The notes: generated from the letters alone by a model not told the origin. A stretch of 64,000 nt of DNA from SB11 sp037968475 (GCA_037968475.1 JBBKVO010000044.1:1-64000), one strand, 5' to 3'; positions 33,933 through 43,088 are shown, counted from the stretch's first letter. Numbers and translations are program-made.

Positions 33933-35873
33933 TTATATGGTTTCGGTAAACTGCACTACAAAATTTGCTTTATCATCAATATAAGCATTAAAATTGCCGT
34001 GTATTTGGCGGCTTAGGCTTTTTACCAATTTTAAGCCCATGCTGGGCAGTTTGTCAATATCAATATCGTTCGATAGTCCTTCGCCGTTGTTGCTTACCTT
34101 CAATTCAAAATGTTTATCTGTATCAAGCCTTGTTATCGATACCTCAATTTCGCCTTCATCAATATCCTTAAACGAGTGTTTTATGGTGTTGGTTATTAAC
34201 TCATTCAAAATCAATCCTAAAGGGATAGCCGTGTCTAAATCAAGAGCTATTTGGTTTGCATCGGTTTTTAACGATATGTGCTTATTAAGCAGGTTAAAAT
34301 TTTTAATAATGTATTGTGCTAAATCGTTAATGTAATCGTCCATTTCTATTTTGGTCAACTCATCGTGCTGATAGAGTTTTTGGTGCAATAGCGATATACT
34401 TTTAAGCCTTGTTTGCCCTTCTACCATTGCTTTTTTCACAATGGGGTTGTCTGATGAACGGGTTTGTAGGTTTAGCAAGCTACTTACCGTTTGCAAGTTG
34501 TTTTTTACACGGTGGTGAATTTCTTTTAGCAGTATTTTCTTCTGCTCTAATAAGGTAGCCAGTTCAGTGTTTTTTTCAGTTAGTTCTTTAGCCGATTTTC
34601 GGCTTCGTTGTAGCAACCAAAAACTTGAAACGGCTAATGATAAACCTACAATTAGTAAGAGAATAAGCCAATTATTACGTAGTTTAACTTCGCTTATGTA
34701 TTTCTCTTTTAATAAGTTTTGGGCATCAGCTTCGGCTAATTTTTGCTCTTTTAGTTCACTTTCGTAGCGAATTTCCATTTCGGCAATAGAAATAGCCATA
34801 TCCTGATTGTATGAGCTGTCTTTGGTTACAAGTGCTGTAACCAACAATTCTTCTAGTTTTTCGCTATTGCCAGTGGCAGCATAACTTTTACCCAAAATAG
34901 ATGATACACGTACCAGCTTTTCTCTAAAATTATTGGCTTGTACCAATGTCAACGATTTTTCAAGATGTTTAATAGCCTCAATATGATTGTTGCTTAGCTG
35001 GTAGCCCATACCTTTTAGCAATTCTATATCTGCTTCAACACCAAGCCCTGTATTATCGCCAAGTGCTTTTTCAGCATTATTAGCGGCTTCAATAACCTTT
35101 TCACCATTTTTTAAATAGTAATAGGCAAAGCCAATATTACTCCAAATATTACTTTTCCTATTGCTGCAATCACACTGTTCAGTTTCTTTCAGCGATTTTT
35201 TATGGTACTCTAATGCCTTCTCAAATTCTTCTTTTTGGGTATAAACATTGCCAATATTCATTAAAAGAACACCCGCTGTTGAGTGGTCTTCTTCTTTTAG
35301 CGATATTTTAAGTGCCTCGTTGTAGGTATCTATTGATTTTTGCAGCTGATTACTCTCGCGGTATACTCGTCCTAAATCTACTAGGTTTTTGGCTTTCTGT
35401 GCATCGGGTAGCTTATGCTCGTCAATAACTTCTAAACTTCTAATTACTAATTCTAATGCCTCATTTATTCGCCCTTCTTTTTCTAAACAATATGCCGCAC
35501 CCGAATAGCTAACTACTGCTGCATTGTAGTTCTCACTTTCCTCCAAAAGCCTTATTGATTCTTTAAAAGTTTTTACACCCTCTAGGTTATTACCTAATGT
35601 TTCAAGCGCAAAACCTAACATTTGCAGCGCAAGCCCTTGTCCGTTTTTATCGTTAGCTTTAATAAAATAGCTGTTAGATTTTTCGGCATATGCTATCGAT
35701 TTAAGGTTATCCTTAGCATAATATTTTAACGAAATTTTCCTGCAAATAGCTCCGCGTGCCGAATCTGTTTTGGCTATTTTTAAAGTATCTGTTAAACCCT
35801 CAATGGTAGACTGGGTTTTACCCAGTTGAAAAAGAGCAGTAAGGGTAAGAATAAAGAATATTTTTAAACGCAT
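33933..35873 (-). CDS. TPR-repeat sensor histidine kinase (HisKA_2 type)
   Basis: This 646-aa kinase has a signal peptide (about 1-20) and a periplasmic array of tetratricopeptide repeats (about 30-370; ALEYHKKSLKE, YNEALKISLKE). A coiled coil, a TM helix (about 402-422), and a cytoplasmic HisKA_2 dimerisation domain with KEIHHRVKNNLQ (phospho-His about 453) follow. The ATPase domain begins at about 530 (LNELITNTIKHSF, N-box; GEGLSNDI, G-box). The TPR region probably senses a protein or peptide ligand. It is co-transcribed with the LytTR regulator. Confidence 0.93.
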   Translation of the reverse strand: MRLKIFFILTLTALFQLGKTQSTIEGLTDTLKIAKTDSARGAICRKISLKYYAKDNLKSIAYAEKSNSYFIKANDKNGQGLALQMLGFALETLGNNLEGVKTFKESIRLLEESENYNAAVVSYSGAAYCLEKEGRINEALELVIRSLEVIDEHKLPDAQKAKNLVDLGRVYRESNQLQKSIDTYNEALKISLKEEDHSTAGVLLMNIGNVYTQKEEFEKALEYHKKSLKETEQCDCSNRKSNIWSNIGFAYYYLKNGEKVIEAANNAEKALGDNTGLGVEADIELLKGMGYQLSNNHIEAIKHLEKSLTLVQANNFREKLVRVSSILGKSYAATGNSEKLEELLVTALVTKDSSYNQDMAISIAEMEIRYESELKEQKLAEADAQNLLKEKYISEVKLRNNWLILLLIVGLSLAVSSFWLLQRSRKSAKELTEKNTELATLLEQKKILLKEIHHRVKNNLQTVSSLLNLQTRSSDNPIVKKAMVEGQTRLKSISLLHQKLYQHDELTKIEMDDYINDLAQYIIKNFNLLNKHISLKTDANQIALDLDTAIPLGLILNELITNTIKHSFKDIDEGEIEVSITRLDTDKHFELKVSNNGEGLSNDIDIDKLPSMGLKLVKSLSRQIHGNFNAYIDDKANFVVQFTETI

Positions 35874-35969
35874 TGCCTAAATTAAAACTTATTTGATTAA
35901 TAATAAAACCTTTATGGTGCAGGTAGGGGTGGTGTTTTTTGTTTCCCTTTTCTTTTTAGCTAAATAAAA

Positions 35970-35999
35970 AAGTGATAACCAATTGCTTGGTTATCACTT
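35970..35999 (-). terminator. Terminator of the T9SS gene at 36023
   Basis: AAGTGATAACCAA (35970-35982) and TTGGTTATCACTT (35987-35999) form a perfect 13-bp stem. On the minus strand it is followed by TTTTTATTTA, so it serves the leftward gene just upstream. Confidence 0.88.
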
Positions 36000-36022
36000 A
36001 GAGAAGAAAAACCAGATTACTG

Positions 36023-37207
36023 TTATTTTAAGAGTTTGTTTACTGAAACAGTAATGCCTTCGTTTTTAATGGTTAAAACATAGTTTCCCTTTGCCATAGT
36101 AGCAGGCAAATTAATTTCGCTATTAATAGTATTTATAGTGCCGTTTGATATATTTCTGCCATAAATATCTATTAAGTTATACGTCCAATTACCAGTTTGG
36201 TTAGTAGGCAACTCAATATTAATAGTGTTATTGATTATAGGGTTTGGATAAGCATTAATTGCATTTTGCAATGATGGATTGTTAATGCCTACCAGCTCGT
36301 ATTGCTCAATCCTATTTTGTTGAATTTCTACATTGCTTACATCTTGGTAAGGGCTTTGTTGGAAATCAATTCGGATTAGCTCATCAATCTCATCTTGGCT
36401 AATAAAATCAACAAAATAATAATCAATATTACCTCCTTGTGTCAAACCAAAAGCATCCAGTAATGGCTGAGGTGCAGGGTTACCTCCTAAAAAGAAACTA
36501 TCCGAAACTGTTACATGATGGCGTACTTGCAATACAGGTATATTGTCGTAAGTTTTCTTAGTAGAAATGCCTTTAATTTTTAAAGTACCCCAACCTACAA
36601 CAGTATCTTTTACTGTTCTGTACGATCTTCTAACCCCCGGTACCTTATTAAGAGAATATGCAGTTACTGTTAAATTAAATTTAGTGTCTTGTATTTTGGT
36701 TGATGTAAAAGAACTTCCCAATGTTATAGGAAATTCTCTTTCTATCTGAGGTTCTGAATAGGGCATATTTTGTATTGGAAATATCAACTCATCGTTTGTG
36801 TTTCCTGTAACTGAACCTAAAGGCAATATTTGTTCAACCACTACTTCTTCGCCTATTGTTACTATTGAGTTACTTGTTATATCATAATATTGAAGGGCTT
36901 CATAACTTAAGCCACCTGCAAATGAAGTAGTGATTTTGTGATTTAGTTTTGAAGCAGGATAGTTTGAAGATGGGGTTGTTGTACGCAATGTAAAAAATTG
37001 AATAGTAGGGTATTGTGCAACTGTAAAGTCCCATTTAGCATTGGTTTGTGATGTAGCCATTGCTTTAAAATCAGTAGCATTGTCTGGCCGTGCAAAAGTA
37101 TCAATTTGAGATGCTATTGATGCTGGTGGTGCGGTGATTGTAATTTGAGCATTAACTGCCGCTACTGCTAATAGACTAATAATGGTTAAGTAAAATTTCT
37201 GTTTCAT
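36023..37207 (-). CDS. Secreted protein with T9SS type A sorting domain
   Basis: This 394-aa protein has a signal peptide (MKQKFYLTIISLLAVAAVNAQ). The central region (about 22-300) is beta-rich without a motif I recognise. The C-terminal about 75 residues start AYPNPIINNTINIELP and end VSVNKLLK, the standard type A T9SS sorting signal. It is secreted through the outer membrane and probably anchored to A-LPS or released. The function is unknown. Confidence 0.87.
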   Translation of the reverse strand: MKQKFYLTIISLLAVAAVNAQITITAPPASIASQIDTFARPDNATDFKAMATSQTNAKWDFTVAQYPTIQFFTLRTTTPSSNYPASKLNHKITTSFAGGLSYEALQYYDITSNSIVTIGEEVVVEQILPLGSVTGNTNDELIFPIQNMPYSEPQIEREFPITLGSSFTSTKIQDTKFNLTVTAYSLNKVPGVRRSYRTVKDTVVGWGTLKIKGISTKKTYDNIPVLQVRHHVTVSDSFFLGGNPAPQPLLDAFGLTQGGNIDYYFVDFISQDEIDELIRIDFQQSPYQDVSNVEIQQNRIEQYELVGINNPSLQNAINAYPNPIINNTINIELPTNQTGNWTYNLIDIYGRNISNGTINTINSEINLPATMAKGNYVLTIKNEGITVSVNKLLK

Positions 37208-37335
37208 AAATAAATATTTTTGAACAAAAAACGGATGATACTATGATGATTTTGAAATTGTAGGGATGAACGAATGATTTATGTATATGAAGTTTGGTGT
37301 TAATTAGCTTAACAAGCTGTAAGCTGTTAAAATGT

Positions 37336-37343
37336 TATTTTTG
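37336..37343 (+). promoter_or_regulatory. -7 element of Crp-family gene 2
   Basis: TATTTTTG matches TAnnTTTG; the predicted leader is about 29 bases. Upstream lie the imperfect repeats AGCTTAAC / AGCTGTAAGCTGTTAA (about 37307-37330), a possible operator. Confidence 0.5.
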
Positions 37344-37378
37344 TAGATGAAGATATAGCATATAGCTATACGCAAACT

Positions 37379-37957
37379 ATGAGAAATAAACTTGTGGACT
37401 ATTTTGCTAGAATTATGCCGCTTACTGATGAAGAGGCAAAGGCAATAGCAGCTAGTATGCTGATTAAGGAATTTAAAAAGGGTGCTGTATTGCTAGAAGA
37501 GGGACAGATTTCTACAGAGGCTTATTTTGTTTTGGAAGGTTGTGTGCGACAGTATTATTTGGTGGATGGGGAAGAAAAAACAAATAATTTTTTTACCGAA
37601 GAACAGTGGGTTATATCGCTATATAGCCTGTCAAATGGCACACCTGCTAACCATTTTTTTGTATGTAGCGAAGATACTATACTGGTGGTAGGCAACGAGG
37701 ATAAGGAGAGCGATTTGTATACACGATTTCCCAAGTTTGAGACCATATCGCGCAAGGTGATGGAAAAGGTATTTATGGAGCAGCAACAACTGATGGAACT
37801 ATACCTTACCGATACACCTGAAGAACGCTATTTAAAATTGCAAAACTCTCGTCCTGATTTATTTCAGCGAATACCCCAGTACCAGTTAGCAAGCTATATA
37901 GGTGTAAAACCCGAATCGCTAAGTAGGATTAGGAAAAGAATTGCTGTGAAAAAATAA
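37379..37957 (+). CDS. Crp/Fnr family transcriptional regulator (copy 2)
   Basis: This 192-aa regulator has the same architecture as copy 1 (beta-roll with KEFKKGAVLLEEGQ, YYLVDGEEKTNNFFTEEQ; winged helix). The recognition helix KPESLSRIRKR is almost identical, with Glu179, Ser182 and Arg183 in the FNR-like E-x-x-S-R pattern. It has no Fe-S cysteine cluster. It is clearly a paralogue of the 31.8-kb gene and is likewise convergent with a DUF4386 gene. Confidence 0.9.
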   Translation: MRNKLVDYFARIMPLTDEEAKAIAASMLIKEFKKGAVLLEEGQISTEAYFVLEGCVRQYYLVDGEEKTNNFFTEEQWVISLYSLSNGTPANHFFVCSEDTILVVGNEDKESDLYTRFPKFETISRKVMEKVFMEQQQLMELYLTDTPEERYLKLQNSRPDLFQRIPQYQLASYIGVKPESLSRIRKRIAVKK

Positions 37958-37962
37958 CATCA

Positions 37963-38637
37963 TCAGTTATCGGTGTCATTATTTAACCCTTTAATAAAAA
38001 GCCAAAACACAAGCCCAATCTCAAACAATCCTCCCGGTATAGATAAATATATACTTATAGGGTAACCCAATATTTCAAGCAAGCCGCCTATACTTAACAA
38101 GCAATAACCAATTATACCTAAAATGGACAAAAATTTGGGTATTAATTTGTGTTTGAAAAGCACATAACAAAAGCCAATGCTACCAATGCCCAAAATGGTC
38201 ATAGCCATTTGATAAGCCCAATAATTATTTTTGTTTGCTGCTTGTATTAATGCCTCAAAAAATAACAGATTGGTTTCGCCTCCTTCTATATAGCTTTTGC
38301 TGATGGTGATAAAGGATAATAAGCTAATTAACCCCACAATAAGCAGTAATGCTTCAACTATGCGTGCGCACAGATAGGTAAGGGCTGTTTTTTTATTAAA
38401 CTCTTTTATAATAGGATAAAATAGTATCCCAATACCCAACACGCATATAGAATTTAGCAGGATAAGAATTGCACCAAAAGATAATTGTAGTGTGCTTTCA
38501 GAGATGTTCGAGAGGTAATTTTCACTACTTAAAACGGATGTAAATACCCCACTGCCAATACCGTAAGCAAAAAAAGGAATTAATATTAACGCGCCAATTA
38601 TACGTGCATTTGTTTTGTTTGAAGCTGTGCTAACCAT
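37963..38637 (-). CDS. DUF4386 family membrane protein (copy 2)
   Basis: This 224-aa protein has about six TM helices, related in layout to copy 1: RIIGALILIPFFAYGIGSG at the start, KFLSILGIIGYCLLSIGG, and a LFEIGLVFWLFIKG end comparable to copy 1. It is convergent with Crp copy 2, with 5 bases between stops. TAATTTTG (38664-38657, minus strand) is a good -7 element 20 bases upstream of ATG. The function is unknown. Confidence 0.8.
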   Translation of the reverse strand: MVSTASNKTNARIIGALILIPFFAYGIGSGVFTSVLSSENYLSNISESTLQLSFGAILILLNSICVLGIGILFYPIIKEFNKKTALTYLCARIVEALLLIVGLISLLSFITISKSYIEGGETNLLFFEALIQAANKNNYWAYQMAMTILGIGSIGFCYVLFKHKLIPKFLSILGIIGYCLLSIGGLLEILGYPISIYLSIPGGLFEIGLVFWLFIKGLNNDTDN

Positions 38638-38656
38638 GTTATTGTTTTATGGGTAG

Positions 38657-38664
38657 CAAAATTA
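38657..38664 (-). promoter_or_regulatory. -7 element of DUF4386 copy 2
   Basis: The minus-strand TAATTTTG is an exact TAnnTTTG match, with a predicted leader of about 13 bases. Confidence 0.45.
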
Positions 38665-38730
38665 GTTTAGGTATTTTGGGCAGTTGTTGATTTGAGTTAA
38701 GAAATGAAAGGTGTAGGGAAAGAAGATCTT

Positions 38731-39048
38731 TTATTTAGAAAAGGTTTTATCCATCAATAAATTAGTAACAGCATCTAGCGTATATAAAGTTTCAATATTG
38801 TCGCACGCTTCTTTCATTATTCGTCGTATCTCGTTGGCTGTATCAGGTAGTTTTTTGCCTGAGTTTTCCCACGTATTTTTATCAGGCCATTGTGCATAGG
38901 CTATATAGTTTAGCTCGTCACTTTTGTGTAGGCACGAGCCTAAGCTGCCCTCAAATTGGTATATAAGGCGGGTTAAATCTTCCCAAGCCTTTTCAAAACT
39001 TTCTGCTTGATGGGGCTTTACTTTAAACGAGTATATAACAGCAAACAT
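38731..39048 (-). CDS. Antibiotic biosynthesis monooxygenase (ABM)-like protein
   Basis: This 105-aa ferredoxin-like alpha/beta protein starts MFAVIYSFKVKPHQAESFEKAW. It has the ABM-like pattern of two halves, with GSLGSCLHKSDELNYIAYAQWPDKNTWENS in the centre. Members range from heme-degrading enzymes to quinol monooxygenases; no cofactor is needed in some. An upstream in-frame ATG (39081) would add 11 polar residues and cannot be excluded. The substrate is unknown. Confidence 0.7.
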   Translation of the reverse strand: MFAVIYSFKVKPHQAESFEKAWEDLTRLIYQFEGSLGSCLHKSDELNYIAYAQWPDKNTWENSGKKLPDTANEIRRIMKEACDNIETLYTLDAVTNLLMDKTFSK

Positions 39049-39114
39049 ATTTTTATGGGTTAAGTAATGCTTAGTAGGCATAAAGCTAACAAAAATGCGA
39101 AAAAGTAGGCAATG

Positions 39115-39474
39115 TTATTTTGCCAGTTTTTCTTTTGCTTCTTCAATTGAGTTAACAAAGTTTATACGGCTGGCTTTATTGCTTTCAAAAATAAAATCGC
39201 TTAGACTTTTACTTTCATATAAAGAGAAATCGCCTACAATGGCCAAGCGCATTTGGTAGGTTGAAAATTTTTGCAATACCTCGCCGGCAAATTGTGTTTT
39301 CAAATCAAAAAAAGAGGCATCAATAGTGTGTTGGCGAAGTATTATTCCGTCAACACCTTGGTAGTAGCAATTGCCTATAATATCAACGGCATCTTGTATA
39401 CTGCTTATTATTATGTGCGGGGCAGTTACTATGGCTATGCTTTTGCCGTTGCTATTTACAATTTCAATATCCAT
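39115..39474 (-). CDS. DUF4180-like protein
   Basis: This 119-aa cytosolic protein resembles DUF4180 proteins (ISSIQDAVDIIGNCYYQGVDGIILRQHTI as separate segments; DFSLYESKSLSDFIFESNK). The pattern recalls STAS-like alpha/beta domains. No catalytic motif is visible and the function is unknown. It is a single gene with a terminator-like hairpin behind its start region rather than a clear promoter. Confidence 0.6.
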   Translation of the reverse strand: MDIEIVNSNGKSIAIVTAPHIIISSIQDAVDIIGNCYYQGVDGIILRQHTIDASFFDLKTQFAGEVLQKFSTYQMRLAIVGDFSLYESKSLSDFIFESNKASRINFVNSIEEAKEKLAK

Positions 39475-39504
39475 AGGGAACTTTTTTTAAAACAGGCTAT
39501 AAAC

Positions 39505-39536
39505 AAGAAAACCCAAGCATTTGCTTGGGTTTTCTT
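39505..39536. terminator. Terminator downstream of tRNA-Ser
   Basis: AAGAAAACCCAAGCA (39505-39519) and TGCTTGGGTTTTCTT (39522-39536) form a perfect 15-bp stem, six bases from the tRNA 3' end. It stops leftward tRNA transcription before the DUF4180 gene. Confidence 0.88.
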
Positions 39537-39542
39537 TTGAAG

Positions 39543-39627
39543 CGGAGAGAGAGGGATTCGAACCCCCGGAGGTGTAACCCTCAACGGTTTTCAAGACCGC
39601 CGCATTCGACCACTCTGCCATCTCTCC
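39543..39627 (-). tRNA. tRNA-Ser (anticodon UGA)
   Basis: The minus strand folds as a class II cloverleaf. The acceptor GGAGAGA pairs with TCTCTCC with discriminator G. The anticodon stem GCGGT/ACCGT encloses loop CTTGAAA (anticodon TGA). A long variable arm (about GAGGG...CCTC) and T-loop TTCGAAT follow. The long variable arm and discriminator G fit serine. CCA is not encoded. Confidence 0.95.
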
Positions 39628-39716
39628 GTAAGTGGTTCCGATTAGGGAGTGCAAAAATATACTTTTTCGGCATCAACGCAATAGGGTAACGAAAAAATAT
39701 TTTTAAAAGGGTAATA

Positions 39717-40706
39717 TTATTTGTAACGCATGTCTTTAAAGGTGTTCTCAAGGTTTTTAGGTGTCAGTTCTTCTGCTGCTACCTTTTGTTCAAGCGCACG
39801 ATCGATACTTACATTCAACTCAAAACCTATTAAAAGCACCATTGAGTTTATAAATATCAATAGCATAATAACTATTAGCGTACCAATAGAGCCGTACAGT
39901 TTGTTGTAGCTGTTAAAGTTATTTACATAAAACATAAACCCATACGTGGTGGTAAGTGATAGTATTGTAGCTAATGTAGAGCCAGCTGAGAAAAATGCCC
40001 ATTTGCGTTTTTTTGACGGACCGTAATAAAACAAACCCGATATGAGGCAATAGATAAACAAAATAGTAAGTAACCACTTGGTAAACAGCAACGCATAATA
40101 CTCAAAAGAGTCGCCCAAGAAGTTTCTACCGTGTAAAAAATCTAAAGTAATGTTTCCTACAATAGTTAGTACAATAGTAATAACTACAAGTAGCGCTACG
40201 TATAAGGTGAGCCAAAGGGCAGCCAATTGTTGTTTCCATCCGCTACGCACTTCTATTACATCGCTATAATCGTTAAAAGCACTTATAAGTGAGTTAATAC
40301 CATTGGTACTAAAATAAAGTGCTAAAAAGAAACCTAATGAAAGCAGCCCACCTTGGCGTTTTTTCAAAATATCGCTAAGGGTACTTTGTATTACCTCAAA
40401 AGCGTTTTTTGGGGTGATGGTGGCAATAAAGTTAAAAATCTCATCCTTAAAATTTTCAACGGGTATGTAGGCGATAAGAGTAAAGAAAAATATGGTGGCA
40501 GGAAACAGGGCTAAAAAAAAATTGAACGCAATGGCTGATGCTCGGGTATTAATATCTTTACTACTAAAACCTTTTATAAAAAAGCTAAGTGTGGTATACA
40601 CCCGTATACCCTGTAGCCCGGGCAGGGTAATTTTTTTAAATACATCCATTAACACCCTGTATGGGGGCAAACGTTTTATTAGCCAGTTGTGTATTTTTTT
40701 AAACAT
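39717..40706 (-). CDS. YihY/virulence factor BrkB family membrane protein
   Basis: This 329-aa inner-membrane protein has about six TM helices. Family motifs include ASAIAFNFFLALFPATIFFFT near residue 57 and SINGLISAFN-like (YFSTNGINSLISAFNDYSD). The GSIGTLIVIMLLIFINSMVLLIG C-terminal helix pattern is also present. Despite old RNase BN labels, the function is unknown. The start overlaps the stop of the upstream thioesterase gene by one base, so they are co-transcribed. Confidence 0.9.
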   Translation of the reverse strand: MFKKIHNWLIKRLPPYRVLMDVFKKITLPGLQGIRVYTTLSFFIKGFSSKDINTRASAIAFNFFLALFPATIFFFTLIAYIPVENFKDEIFNFIATITPKNAFEVIQSTLSDILKKRQGGLLSLGFFLALYFSTNGINSLISAFNDYSDVIEVRSGWKQQLAALWLTLYVALLVVITIVLTIVGNITLDFLHGRNFLGDSFEYYALLFTKWLLTILFIYCLISGLFYYGPSKKRKWAFFSAGSTLATILSLTTTYGFMFYVNNFNSYNKLYGSIGTLIVIMLLIFINSMVLLIGFELNVSIDRALEQKVAAEELTPKNLENTFKDMRYK

Positions 40707-41113
40707 TAGCTAAAGTATGGGGATAGGCCGTCAATAAATATTTGTGGGCAACGGGTGGGGCGGTGTGTTTGCATATTAATGAAAACCAAAATAAGGTGGG
40801 CTTTGGTAAGCAACTCACCTGTTTCGCTATATACCTCGTGGTGTAGTTTTAGTTTGCTGCTGGGCAGTTCGGCTATTTCAGTTTTTATAGTAATCAGGTC
40901 GTCGTATTTCGCAGGGCGTTTATAATCAATACTCATGTGAGCTACAGGCATACCCACACCACTTTCTTCCATCATACGGTAGGTAAAACCTACTGCGCGA
41001 ATGGCCTCAACACGAGCTACCTCAAAGTAGCTGGCATAGTTGCCATAATACACGTAGCCCATTTGGTCGGTTTCACCATAGCGTACCCTTATTTTAGTTT
41101 CTGAGGTAAACAT
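40706..41113 (-). CDS. Acyl-CoA thioesterase, YbgC/4HBT hot-dog family
   Basis: This 135-aa single hot-dog domain has the YbgC signature RYGETDQMGYVYYGNYASYFEVAR split over residues 8-31. Asp14 and the surrounding DxxGxxYxGxY region form the active site. Family members hydrolyse short-chain acyl-CoA, often linked to envelope maintenance. ATG 41113 is preferred over TTG 41122, because a consensus TACTTTTG element overlaps the longer start and ends six bases before this ATG. Confidence 0.9.
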   Translation of the reverse strand: MFTSETKIRVRYGETDQMGYVYYGNYASYFEVARVEAIRAVGFTYRMMEESGVGMPVAHMSIDYKRPAKYDDLITIKTEIAELPSSKLKLHHEVYSETGELLTKAHLILVFINMQTHRPTRCPQIFIDGLSPYFS

Positions 41114-41119
41114 ACTGTG

Positions 41120-41127
41120 CAAAAGTA
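41120..41127 (-). promoter_or_regulatory. -7 element of thioesterase-brkB unit
   Basis: The minus-strand TACTTTTG is an exact match ending six bases before ATG 41113; the mRNA would be leaderless. Confidence 0.55.
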
Positions 41128-41148
41128 GTAAATAGGCAGCATTGCCTG

Positions 41149-42198
41149 TTATTTAATCCCTAGTTTGTCAAGTGCAAGACGGTATCGGGCAGCATTTAAG
41201 TTGTGTTGAGCAAGCGTAGTAGCAAAATTGTGGTAGCCGCTAAGGTCTTCCTTTGCACACATATAAATATAATCGTGCTTTGATGGACTAAGCACCGCCG
41301 CTATTGCTTGTTGAGACGGCAAAGCTAAAGGGCCGGGAGGCAGACCTGTGTGCAGGTAAGTGTTGTATGGCGATTCAATTTTTAAGTCGACTTCGTACAC
41401 TCGCTGTTTAGCACTATTGCGCAGCGCAAACTTCACCGTAGGGTCGGCTTGCAGCATAATACCCTTATTTAGTCGGTTTTGGTAAAGCCCCGCCACTATG
41501 CTCATTTCGTCGGTTTTGTTGGTTTCACCGTCTACTATAGATGCTAAAATACCTACTTCAATAGGTGTAAGGCCAATAGCATCAGCCTGTCCTAAGCGTT
41601 TTTTAGTCCAAAAGAGATCATATTCTTTTTTCATCCGCTCCATAAATGCAGTGGCGTCAGTATCCCAATAAAAGTTATAGGTATTGGGTATAAACAGGCA
41701 CAAAATATTGTCTTTATTAAAGCCGTACCCTTGAAGATAGGTACTATCTTCAAGCATATTTATTAGTACTATACTATCGGCCGCTAAGTTTTTGCCTACA
41801 ATTGATGCTAATTGGCGAGGAGTTATCATGGCATTTATCACCAGCTTCACTTCCTCTTGTTTGCCTGAGCGTAATTGACGTATAACGTTTATGTAGGTTT
41901 CACCCTTTATAAATTTATAGCGGCCTGCTTTTACCTTGTTGGGGTAGTTGGCACGCTGGGCTAAAAAATCAAAAAGTGAGCTATCACTCACTATACCCTG
42001 TTGGATGAGATGCGCTAATACATCGGTATAGGTTTCGTTTTTAGCAATGTAAAACAAGGTGCTATTGCCTTTGACAATGTTGATGCGGGTGTTGGTTACT
42101 TTATTGTAAAAACAGCCGCCAACCAAAACAATAAGGGCAAAAATTGCCACAAGGGTTAGCCAAAAACTACGCTTTTTAAATAAACTTTTCTTAGGCAC
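41149..42198 (-). CDS. mltG: Endolytic murein transglycosylase MltG
   Basis: This protein of about 349 aa (YceG family) cleaves nascent peptidoglycan strands and may set glycan length. It has an N-terminal cytosolic tail, a TM helix, a LysM-like region and a catalytic domain with the Glu in SIVDGETNKTDEM (Glu232 by the longer numbering). The conserved LYQNRLNKGIMLQADPTV and PYNTYLHTGLPPGPL also fit. The start is uncertain: TTG 42219 is the longest reading but lies inside the TATATTTG -7 element, so the in-frame GTG at 42198 is more consistent. Confidence 0.92.
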   Translation of the reverse strand: MPKKSLFKKRSFWLTLVAIFALIVLVGGCFYNKVTNTRINIVKGNSTLFYIAKNETYTDVLAHLIQQGIVSDSSLFDFLAQRANYPNKVKAGRYKFIKGETYINVIRQLRSGKQEEVKLVINAMITPRQLASIVGKNLAADSIVLINMLEDSTYLQGYGFNKDNILCLFIPNTYNFYWDTDATAFMERMKKEYDLFWTKKRLGQADAIGLTPIEVGILASIVDGETNKTDEMSIVAGLYQNRLNKGIMLQADPTVKFALRNSAKQRVYEVDLKIESPYNTYLHTGLPPGPLALPSQQAIAAVLSPSKHDYIYMCAKEDLSGYHNFATTLAQHNLNAARYRLALDKLGIK

Positions 42199-42216
42199 AG
42201 GTGTGTAATAATCGTG

Positions 42217-42224
42217 CAAATATA
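42217..42224 (-). promoter_or_regulatory. -7 element of mltG
   Basis: The minus-strand TATATTTG matches the consensus. Transcription would begin near 42210, inside the longest reading frame, which argues for the GTG start at 42198. Confidence 0.5.
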
Positions 42225-42309
42225 CAACGTGAGCAAAACCAAAATAATTTCAATCGTTAAATTATTTGTTCTTGTAGATTTTGCAGTGGCATTGAAGGCT
42301 GCAAAAAGG

Positions 42310-42317
42310 TAGCTTTG
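42310..42317 (+). promoter_or_regulatory. -7 element of dapB-lepB unit
   Basis: TAGCTTTG is an exact match 27 bases before the TTG start of dapB, giving a leader of about 21 bases. Confidence 0.55.
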
Positions 42318-42344
42318 CCTTTTCACCCATAAATAGCATTTATA

Positions 42345-43064
42345 TTGAAAATAGCACTTATTGGATACGGAAAGATGGGCAAAATTATTGAACAAGAAGC
42401 GGTAGCACGTGGACACGAAGTAGTTTTGGCCATTGATATGATAAATAAAGATTATGCTGCCGAAGTATTAAAGGGGGCTGATGTAGCTATAGAATTTACA
42501 CAACCCGAAGCTGCTGTAGAAAACATGGGCAAGTGTTTTGAAGCAGGCATACCTGTAGTTGTTGGTACAACAGGGTGGTATGATCGCTACGAAGCTGTGA
42601 AGCAAAAGTGCGAAGAAATGGGGGGTACCTTGTTTACAGCTACTAATTTTAGTATTGGTGTAAATATTACTTTTGCGGTGAATAGGTATTTAGCCAAAGT
42701 AATGAGCGATCAACCTGATTATAAAGCGTCGATGGCCGAAACACACCATGCCCAAAAAGTGGATGCACCTAGCGGAACAGCCATTAGCCTAGCTGAACAA
42801 ATTATTGATGAACACCATGTATATACCATGTGGGGTTTGGCAGGGCGCGATAATGCTAACGCATATACATTGCCTATAACTGCCCACCGTGAAGACGACA
42901 TACCGGGTACACACGAAGTGATATACAAAAGCGAGATTGACGAGATTAGTATACGCCACAGTGCCTTTAACCGTAAAGGGTTTGCACAAGGTGCTGTAAT
43001 AGCTGCCGAATGGGTGGTACAGAAAAAAGGGGTGTATACTATGGGCGATATGCTTAAATTTTAA
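42345..43064 (+). CDS. dapB: 4-hydroxy-tetrahydrodipicolinate reductase
   Basis: This 239-aa NAD(P)H-dependent enzyme acts in lysine and diaminopimelate synthesis. The Rossmann motif GYGKMG is at residues 7-12. The catalytic region AETHHAQKVDAPSGTA contains the His-His pair, the Lys and the APSGTA substrate loop. It is slightly shorter than E. coli DapB, as is common in Bacteroidota. The start is TTG, the only reasonable codon before the Rossmann fold. It is followed 24 bases later by lepB. Confidence 0.96.
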   Translation: MKIALIGYGKMGKIIEQEAVARGHEVVLAIDMINKDYAAEVLKGADVAIEFTQPEAAVENMGKCFEAGIPVVVGTTGWYDRYEAVKQKCEEMGGTLFTATNFSIGVNITFAVNRYLAKVMSDQPDYKASMAETHHAQKVDAPSGTAISLAEQIIDEHHVYTMWGLAGRDNANAYTLPITAHREDDIPGTHEVIYKSEIDEISIRHSAFNRKGFAQGAVIAAEWVVQKKGVYTMGDMLKF

Positions 43065-43088
43065 TTAAATATTTGAACTGATTTACTA

